Shown here: in pieces, positions 56,675-64,000 of the stretch
Numbering within the stretch: the stretch's first letter is position 1
How the letters are laid out: each line of letters opens with the position of its first letter
From: Entoloma clypeatum
Taxonomy: Eukaryota; Basidiomycota; Agaricomycetes; Agaricales; Entolomataceae
NCBI GenBank assembly: GCA_963565915.1
Contig: OY751491.1
Location: 3,038,001-3,102,000 of the forward strand
Reading direction: 5' to 3'
Length of the DNA stretch: 64,000 nucleotides
Position numbers and translations under genes: made by a program
The notes under the pieces: generated by a model
Seen by the model: the letters and a program-made list of their open reading frames with translations, nothing else
Database searches by the model: none
What the model was told of the DNA's origin: nothing

Positions 56675-57838
56675 ATGGCTTCCCCTCCAAAGCCTTGGGA
56701 AAGAAACGGCGCAGGCGCTTCAATACCACCCGCAGCAGCAGCATCCACTGCACCACAAGCTGCCACATCTAGCACCGCAACAACAAGCTTCCCGACCGTT
56801 CCGGAACGACCACCAATCTTAATGCAATCAACTACTTCCCCTTACTCAACATATGGTGCATCGCCCTATTCTCGGCTAGGGACTACCTATGGTGGTGGCT
56901 ATGGTGGATTAGGCACCTACGGAGGTTATGGCGGAGGAATGTACGGCGGCGTCGGTACATACGGAGGGATGAGTCCCTATGGTGGCATGGGCTATGGCGG
57001 CTATGGCGGCTACGGATCCATGGGCATGGGAGGAATGGGTCACGGAATGGGCGGAATGATGGGGCCAAATGGATTGCCCATGGATCCCAACAACCCATCT
57101 CTGACCCAGACCCTCGAAGCAACGACTCAAAACACCTTTGCCCTCATCCACTCTATCGTCCAGACCTTCTCCGGCGTCGCTCAGATGCTCGAATCGACAT
57201 TCATGGCGACCCACTCTTCATTTTTTGCCATGGTGGGCGTCGCAGATCAATTCGCGCAGCTCCGAAACGCTCTGGGAAGTGTCTTGGGCATCTTTGGAAT
57301 GCTCCGGTGGATGCGGGAGCTCGTCACCGGCCGACCAAGTCCGGGGAGCGGCGGGATGAATCATGAATTCCGGGAATTCATTAACGGGCGACCAGTCCAC
57401 GGTCCACGAGGCCCACCGCCACCGAAAGCCTCAAAGAAACCGATTATCATGTTCCTACTTGCCATTTTCGGTATACCGTATGCCATGACAAAACTCATTC
57501 GCATCCTCCAAGAGCGTGCACGCGTGCAGGCTGTCGCACAAGGCCTTCTGCCGAACGGTCAGCTACCGCCTCTCGACCCTTCAACTCTAACCTTTGCACG
57601 CGCCGCCTATCCATTCCAATCAACCAACCAAAACGAACTCGGTCTAAAAGAGAACGAGATTGTCGCTATCATGGGCAAACTGGATCCTCGTACGGGTATG
57701 GAGGTTGATCCCCGACTGGAAGTCGAGGGTGAGTGGTGGAAGGGCCGCACTAGAGATGGCAGAGAAGGTTGGTTCCCGCGGAAGTTTGTCGAGATTTTGG
57801 ATCGGAGAAAGCCTGAGGAGGTGAAAAAGGTCGACTAG
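56675..57838 (+). CDS. PEX13: Peroxisomal membrane protein Pex13
   Basis: Single exon, 387 residues. Pex13 is the peroxisomal membrane docking partner of Pex14 and the PTS1/PTS2 receptors in matrix protein import. The order matches the family: Pro-rich N-terminus (MASPPKPWERNGAG); a Gly/Tyr/Met-rich stretch at about 85-145 built on YGG and GGM repeats, like the GLFG/YG-rich regions of other Pex13 proteins; a helical membrane region (FALIHSIVQTFSGVAQMLES, LGSVLGIFGMLRWMRELVTG, KPIIMFLLAIFGIPYAMTKL); and a C-terminal SH3 domain at about 310-375 (ARAAYPFQSTNQNELGLKEN, EWWKGRTRDGREGWFPRKFV). The SH3 ALYDF-type strand, WWKG and GWFP elements are intact. The start is the first ATG and the leader matches the usual PPKPWE opening. 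Confidence 0.96.
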   Translation: MASPPKPWERNGAGASIPPAAAASTAPQAATSSTATTSFPTVPERPPILMQSTTSPYSTYGASPYSRLGTTYGGGYGGLGTYGGYGGGMYGGVGTYGGMSPYGGMGYGGYGGYGSMGMGGMGHGMGGMMGPNGLPMDPNNPSLTQTLEATTQNTFALIHSIVQTFSGVAQMLESTFMATHSSFFAMVGVADQFAQLRNALGSVLGIFGMLRWMRELVTGRPSPGSGGMNHEFREFINGRPVHGPRGPPPPKASKKPIIMFLLAIFGIPYAMTKLIRILQERARVQAVAQGLLPNGQLPPLDPSTLTFARAAYPFQSTNQNELGLKENEIVAIMGKLDPRTGMEVDPRLEVEGEWWKGRTRDGREGWFPRKFVEILDRRKPEEVKKVD

Positions 57839-58170
57839 GATCCGCATACGCCTCCTTGCCTTGTCTTATAATGTTCATGTCCGACATGTACACTTTGCTT
57901 ACTCGTCCTGTTGTCTGTCACTAATAGTATGTTCCGGAGGCAGTTTGCCTAGTTATTTTGTGTTGCAGTCGTTACCCAATAATGCCGAGTCTCCAAGCTA
58001 GCATTCACAATATCTACACTGAACCCAAAATCACGTACAAAATATTTTACCTGGGGGAAACCCAGAGCAGACCAAGAAAAAGTAAGTATCAAGTAGACGG
58101 CATTAATCGTGGCCGCAAAAACAAAAACAAAAACTCTGCTGTTTTCCGAAAACGAAAAGAGAGATCGCTC
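57839..58170. other. Convergent 3' flanks
   Basis: 332 bases between the PEX13 stop and the stop of the minus-strand orphan at 58171. Nothing further seen. Confidence 0.5.
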
Positions 58171-61100
58171 TCAGTGCAACCCCGTAATATGACTGTGCAA
58201 CCCCTCTATCCCGATCAAATCATCTATCTGAGCTCGAGCCGGCAACCACGTCTGGCTCCTCTGAGGTCGTATGGCAGCAGCCACAACAACCGCGTTGGCG
58301 ACTTCATCCTTGTGATACACCTGCCCAATCCAACGCCGTGGCGTCGGCTGATTCTGAGTCTGAGTCTGATGCTGACGCTGCTGTGATTCACCACCGCCCA
58401 CGCTGCTCTTCCTCAGTGGTTTCAGCTCAGGCCATTGGCTCGCAACTGGAGCGGCTTGTTTCGGAGCGTGGCCGTCGCCGCTGGCGTTGGTATTGGCATA
58501 CATGATTGACCTCGAGCTGGGGGTGTGCGCGCTGGTCTCCGTACTAACACTTGAGCTGGTAGTGCTAGTCCCGAGGGTCACGTCCCAATATTCGCTCCCT
58601 CTTCTCCGCTTGATATCGATGTGGGACTGGGACTGACTCTTCCTCGACAGTATCCGGCCTAAACGCGATTTTTCATCAGTACTCGTGGGCATTGCTGCTG
58701 TGAACCTTCCTAGCCCCATCAAAGAGGTCCCTGTTAGTGGAAGGAGACGAATGAAGCTCAAACAACAGACCTCTCACGTGCACTCTCGTCCGACTCTCTA
58801 CTCTTCCTTCCCACAAGCCCCAAAGAGAGCCCAGCGAGAGTGATATCAATCACGCCTCCCGCGTTTCCTGTGCTCGCCGTCATCTTTGATATCTTTGGAG
58901 ACCCACTTCTCCGCCTTTTCAACTTGGAATTGATCTTTCCCTGCTGGTCAGAGGACTCCCCCGCTCTCTTCTTATTCGACTTTTCTGAGCTGTTCGTCGA
59001 TCCCGAGGGCGACTTGAGCAGTTCAGCTGTCTTTCCATTCGCATAGGCAGCACCATTCGGATTCCCCCCAAAATCAAACTGATATGACCGCGGCTGAACA
59101 TGCCTCTTGCTGCCCTCCCCTCCCATCTCATTGTCCGTGTCAATAACATCATCCACCTCATCAACACCCTCCTCGCCGTAGGGATCCCTCTCCAACGACC
59201 TCCGCGTTGCGTACCGGATGGGCGACGGGCTGCGGTCCGCCGCAGGGCCCTGTGGCTTTGACCGATAACTGTTCCTGTACGACCGCAACTGCTCTGCCCT
59301 CCCTCTCTTCCTCGTGCGCGACCGGGACCTTGTCACCCTTTCACCGTCGCCGAGGTCTGCACCCGGAACGGAGAATGAGAACCGGCCGATGTCTTCTTCC
59401 TCCTCGTCGTCGTAGCCGTAGTCATGAGCATCGAGACCTTCAGGGTGACGGGACAAGGGCGAAAAGGGTGAACTAGCTGACTGGAGGGAGCCGCGGGAGT
59501 CAGGGCGGGCGTAGCGCATGGGCGAGGGGGAGCGCGAGAGGAGGGAGCCGTAGTCTTCGTCATCGACGAATACGCGTCCGTCCGAGGGGCTGTCGACGGA
59601 CTCGGTACCTTCCGGGATAGCCGGGTCAGGGTTGAGGGGCGGCGACCTAAGCTGTAACAGTAAAGGGGACGTTGGAGTACGCAGACGGGGGAGCTGCGGT
59701 CGGCGGGGAGGCGAGGTTGAAGCCTTAACCTGTTCGGAGACATCAGGTATGGCTTGGGCTTGTGAGGACTCGATGACATGGATATTTCCCGCCTTGGATG
59801 GTGTTGACTTGACCTCGATTTTCCTGGTATTGCGACGACCAAGAGTACGATCACCCCAAAGAACTGTGGCAGCTTCTTCTAAAATTTTAGATGGGGGTGC
59901 TGACACCTCGGCTAGATAGCGATTAGAAGAAACCGGGGGTAATCCAAGGCGTGGTGATGTGGTCGGCGTACAAGCCGAAGCCGAGCCGGAGGAGGATTTC
60001 CCGCTGGCAGTGGAGCTGCTCGCGTTGCTGTGCATAGATACCCTTGCGGATGACGCGCGTTGTGCGGATATAAATGTCAATGCTGATGCTGATGCTGATG
60101 ACGATCGAGAAGGGAAGGAAGACCCAACCGCTGACCGAGATGAAGATGGGAAATTTGATGCAGAAGAGATGGTAGCACGGTTTACCGGGCGTCGAGGACT
60201 GGCAGGAGTAGGCGATGTGTCGCCTGATCGATCACGGCGGGATCTGGTGTGGGAACGCGAGCGAGTGCGATACATCGTCGACGTAGCGCCGAGTCTAGAA
60301 ACCGTGTTCGCGGTGAGGGGAGCGGGCGATGTAGTATAGGTGACGGGATGAGTGGGGTTGAGGTCAACTGGGCGAGATGCCCAGGAGGTGGGGATGGCAT
60401 CGAAAGGCGAACGAACGCTGCTCCCAAAGCCGGCACTGGAACTCGGGCTTGTTCTAGGGCGCCTGACGCGTGCTGGTCGAGGGACGTGATGAGGCAGAGC
60501 TTGAGTAGAGGTTGAACTCAGGGCGGAAGGAGGGACAGCGTTTGTCGGGGGAATACGGGGTAAGGGACGGACGTTAGATGCGGAACTAGGGGCAGGGTTG
60601 GAGGTGCTATTAGTGCTACTGCCGGCGGCACTGCTACTAGTGCTGGAGCCGACAGCTGTGTTAGAGGATACGGCGGTTAAAGAAGAGGAGGAAGCGCCTT
60701 CGGTGTCCGAGCGATCAACAACGAGACTTTGATAACGCACGGATACAGGTTGGGTTGTGGGTGGTTGCGAGTGATGAAAACGGGGAGGGGTGGTGATCAG
60801 TACCTTTGAGGGAGGGGGTCTCCGTTGCTGCTTCTGGGCTTGTACAGCAGCTCTGAGAGCAGCGCTTTTACTGCTCTCGACGATGGGGCCCATGTTGGGA
60901 ACAGCAGGGAGGGGACGAGAAAGAGTTGGCTCGGGGGGCTTGATCGGTCGGTCCTGGGTGGGTGCCATGGGCAATGCATAGGGAGGGAGGGGTGGGGTGG
61001 GTCTTGAACTTGAGCCGAAGTCCAATCTGCCGAGACTCGGCTGTTTTCTGATGGGTGGGGGAGTTCGACGGGTGATGCTTACCTGCCGCTGTCGCTGTGT

Positions 61101-61385
61101 GATAGGGACTGCGGGAAGGGGCTCTGGACGGTGGAGGGGCACCTGAGCGTATGACTCGTTATCGTCGTCGGATGCGAAGATGAGGGAAGAGCCTATCACG
61201 GAGGGAAGGGGGGGAGGCGGAGGAGGAGGAAGGAGTTCATCTGGACGAGAAGGGGATTTTGATTCCGGTTTTTTGCCAAATAAGCCCCTCAGCCTTGGGC
61301 TGCTACCAATAAGGGCAGATGTCTCATCGATTTCTGGGGAAAGGGGCCGCAGAGGTTCAGGAAAGCCTGATACTGAGAGGGCCAT
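58171..61385 (-). CDS. Orphan Ser/Pro-rich disordered protein
   Basis: Two exons (61385-58778 and 58730-58171) give 1055 residues. The chain is almost entirely low-complexity. It has Pro runs near residues 50-60, many SPS/RSRSR clusters (SRSHTRSRRDRSGDTSP), a Ser-rich middle, an acidic patch (YGYDDEEEEDIGRF) near residue 655 and KR-rich clusters suited to nuclear import. The C-terminal exon is less skewed and contains RRWIGQVYHKDEVANAVVVA, then IRPQRSQTWLPARAQIDDLI, perhaps the only folded or conserved portion. No enzyme or binding domain is recognised. It is head-to-head with the DUF7137-like gene (198 bases between starts). Function unknown; scaffold or regulatory roles would be guesses. 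Confidence 0.7.
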
Positions 61386-61583
61386 GGGCTACAAAAGACT
61401 GTGAATTCAAGAAATCAAGGTGAAAAAAAAAGACTTGCATGAGGAGGAGGGGGTTGAGATCTCAAAAGACGGGCATCGTTGCCATCAAAAAGTTTACAAA
61501 ATCACTACAAATTAATCCAAACGTTTATGTACCAAAGTGAGGTTCAGCTTACATAATTGTCCTAACCTTGTGCGACGGCGACT

Positions 61584-62281
61584 ATGTCCCAACAGGCGCC
61601 CGCCACCACTCCCCCTCAGTCCCAGTCCCAGTCCGCCTCTAACACCGCCTCCGCCTCCGCCTCTACCACCCGCCTCGTCATCCCCAACTCCGCCCCAGCC
61701 GGTCTCCTCACCATTACCCAGCCTCCCCAGACCGCCACTTCCTACTACAAAATCGCCCCCTCCCAGTTCATCACCTTCGGCTGGAACTTTTCCTACGTCC
61801 GCGCCACCCCGACACATCTCACCGTCTCCGCTGTTTGCGACAATGGCAACACCTACCCCGTAGGTCCGACCGACGGCGTCATCCCGGGCACAGCGACCCA
61901 AGTCGTTTGGGACATTTACTCCTACCAAGAAAACAACCCCACCCCACTTGCACAGGCAACATACACCCTTGAGATCTGGGACGATAGGGGTCCAAATGCA
62001 GCCAGGGCCCCTGGCTATTTGCAAGAGAACACTGGACTCAAATTCGCCTTGTATACGCCTCAGGCGTATACCCCTTTGGCCAGTGGTCTGTTTTCTCTCT
62101 CTCTCTCTCTTCTACAATCCCTTTTTTACTCAGGAAACCTACTATCTCACCAGGCTGGACATGCACAGGCTGCAGCTCTGCTTATTCATCATACATCGCC
62201 CATCCTGCCTTCGTCGGCATCCTAGCAACCTTTATAGTTGTCTTCCTATCTGGGTTTGGCCTCCTTCGACACTTTCGTTGA
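61584..62281 (+). CDS. Small membrane protein with DUF7137-like domain
   Basis: Two exons (61584-62085, 62154-62281) give 209 residues. After a Ser/Gln/Ala-rich leader, residues about 33-165 form a beta-rich domain (GLLTITQPPQTATSYYKIAP, FITFGWNFSYV, ATQVVWDIYSYQEN, ATYTLEIWDDRGP, LKFALYTPQAYTPLASGW). This matches my memory of the fungal DUF7137 family. The C-terminus is a single membrane span (YIAHPAFVGILATFIVVFLS) with a short basic tail. No clear signal peptide is visible before the domain, so the first part of the gene may be longer, with an upstream signal exon. The 68-base intron was set by restoring the C-terminal membrane frame. Function not known. Confidence 0.68.
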
Positions 62282-63529
62282 ATGCCTATGGGACTACGGC
62301 TCGTCTTTCACCTACGTACATGCCTCCCGTCGTCGTATCAAGTAGTCATCGAAATCGTGCTTACCCCACGACGCGCTCTTCCGACACTACCCGCGGGCAT
62401 ACATGTCTACGATTTCTAATGACACTTCTTCCATAGACAGACAGACTCTCGCCTCCTTCCTCCAAGTATACACTGGGTTCTTTGCTTCTGGACACTCCCG
62501 CATGTTACAAGTACAGGTACCCTCACGGCATCTATCCTGTTATGTTGCAATACGTTCTCTTATCCTCCACCACCGCTCTACTACATATTCTTATTGGACT
62601 TTTTCAGTAATACAAACTTTTACTCGGACCTTGTATATCTGCAAATTACGCCGATGATCGTAATATCAGCATCCCAAGTCTAATTCTTTCTGTGATGACT
62701 TGAACAACTCCGTCCCCCCTTCTCCCGCGCGCATGTTGCCAGTCTCTCAATACGCCTCTTTCGGAGGCTCTCTCGCTTCTGCTGTACAACCTGAATTCGA
62801 TCCCTCTCAGCTGACAACACTCTGATACTTGTTATGACCTGCTTGTCTGACCGGAGGCTGCAATAATTAGCAAGGTTCAAGACATGCACATGTGCAACGC
62901 TCGGACATATCACGATATCAACCCTTGGACGGCCGTCAGAGCCTCGTTCTCGTCAAGAAATTGGCGATGGGTTCCACCTCGTTGTGAGAGTCAGAATACC
63001 CGGTAATGAAGGACGAAGCCATCCATCCTCCTGAAGGTCGACGTAAACCATGCAGGGCGACTTTTCACCAGCTTAACGAATGAACTTGACGACTCCGCAC
63101 TGCATGCACCCCCACAGAACATTCATCAACAGACGGCAGATGTACGTACTTTAAAAATTATATGAATGCCCCAGCGTTCACCGTGATCAGAAAATGATGT
63201 GGAAAGTCAGGCAACATAAAAACAAGCAGCTATGTATGTATGTATAGCGGCGAAGATGTGGTCTCTGGAGAACCTCGGTTGTGGTAGGGTGGCAACCATT
63301 TTCAGGGCATGTTTGAACTAAAACGTTGTTTGTGTTTTGACATACGACCCCTCGTTAAGAACACGATGCCTATTCGAACACCTTGTTTCCACTCCCCTTC
63401 ATTATCGACATCCTTGGGGTCGTCTTCATTCTTCTTGTCACTTTGAACACTTTTTTTGCGCTTGGACCTCCCAGAATTGACAATTGCACATCGTAACTCT
63501 TACACTCGTTTGTTAACGGCGCTCTCCCA
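62282..63529. other. 1.25 kb intergenic region
   Basis: 3' flank of the DUF7137-like gene, then the upstream region of the bestrophin gene. Short open frames are present but none looks coding. A short TATG run near 63232-63244 is the only simple repeat noticed. Confidence 0.4.
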
Positions 63530-64000
63530 ATGGTGGCCAAAAACCCTCTCTTCAGTGGGAGATGGACTATCAAGAAATTCCAAGCCACTGTCATAAACGA
63601 CATTTGGCCTGAAGTGACCTTCTTTACGCTCATAGGCGTCAGTGCGTGCCTTTCCCTTAATTCACCCTGGCTATCAATCAAACTATAACCCACAACAGTG
63701 GTCACATTGGTATCCAAGTTTACCCCTCACAAACTCCAGATTTCGTCTGCGCTGTTGACCGTGTTGGGTACGGTACTCGGTTTGGTCATTTCGTTCAGAA
63801 CGTCATCGGCTTATGAGCGGTAGGTCTTGCACATTACCGTGATTATGCTCTTTGCAACTCATATGTGCTGATCAGATATCAAGACGGCAGGAAGATGTGG
63901 ACCAACATCACCGTCGCCTCCAGGAATCTCGCTCTCATGGTCTGTATATATCCTACTGACTCAAACCATTTTTTGACTTCCAAGGACAAAAATCACAGTT
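63530..64000 (+). CDS. Bestrophin/UPF0187-type chloride channel, 5' part only
   Basis: The gene runs off the right edge. The exons visible are 63530-63641, 63699-63819 and 63876-63939. They encode MVAKNPLFSGRWTIKKFQAT, DIWPEVTFFTLIG, VTLVSKFTPHKLQISSALLT and LGLVISFRTSSAYERYQDGR, then KMWTNITVASRNLALM. The FRTSSAYERYxxGR signature and the preceding membrane span are the hallmark of the fungal bestrophin-like family, pentameric anion channels. The start is the ATG two codons before the basic KNPLFSGRW opening. The body and C-terminus lie outside the window, so length and intactness cannot be judged. Confidence 0.85.

Noticed and set aside
59333..59854. Alternative minus frame within the orphan disordered gene
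   Set aside because: Overlaps the 875-residue main frame, with composition typical of a shifted reading of Ser/Pro codons.
61512..62024. Minus-strand Gly-rich open frame of 170 residues
   Set aside because: It is antisense to the DUF7137-like gene and made of Gly/Val runs mirroring Pro/Ser codons; a shadow.

Overview
The window is nuclear DNA of a filamentous basidiomycete, most likely a mushroom-forming agaricomycete. Genes are dense, on both strands, and split by many 45-60 base introns. The gene set (velvet factor, FKS-type glucan synthase, CSN1, agaricomycete-style F-box and TKL-like kinase families) fits that group. No rRNA, CRISPR array or organelle sequence was seen, and no tRNA could be supported. 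The species cannot be named from the sequence alone.

Layout. 1-10.5 kb: a velvet regulator (minus) and a 12-exon 1,3-beta-glucan synthase (plus). 11.6-25 kb: a tight housekeeping block of a SAP-like nuclear protein, CLN3/battenin, Atg18, COP9 signalosome subunit 1, AP-1 mu adaptin and a Urc4-like (DUF1688) protein. 25.3-34.7 kb: an accessory region holding an intact monocarboxylate-type MFS transporter, a decayed partial copy of it, a diverged direct repeat, and three non-autonomous terminal-inverted-repeat elements. Target-site duplications are visible for these elements, and one also has a paralogous empty site. 35-46 kb: an F-box protein, two large orphan membrane proteins, a PQ-loop protein and a J-domain protein. 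46-54 kb: a membrane-anchored aspartic protease preceded by a 106-base MITE, then the start of a kinase cluster. 49-56 kb: three related kinases, one of which has lost its catalytic residues. 56.6-64 kb: PEX13, a disordered orphan, a DUF7137-like membrane protein and the start of a bestrophin-type channel.

How the genes relate. Most are single-copy cellular genes and do not form a pathway cluster. CLN3, Atg18 and AP-1 mu all serve the endolysosome/vacuole/autophagy axis and lie within 8 kb, but this may be chance. The parts most likely to be new are the kinase trio (conserved pre-kinase module, one apparent pseudokinase, a homologous intron with GT in one copy and GC in another), the tandem transporter duplication broken up by small DNA transposons, and the run of inferred GC-AG introns.

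Exon models were built by hand from splice signals, reading-frame continuity and remembered family sequences. Where summed exon lengths are stated, they are multiples of three. No database search was run.
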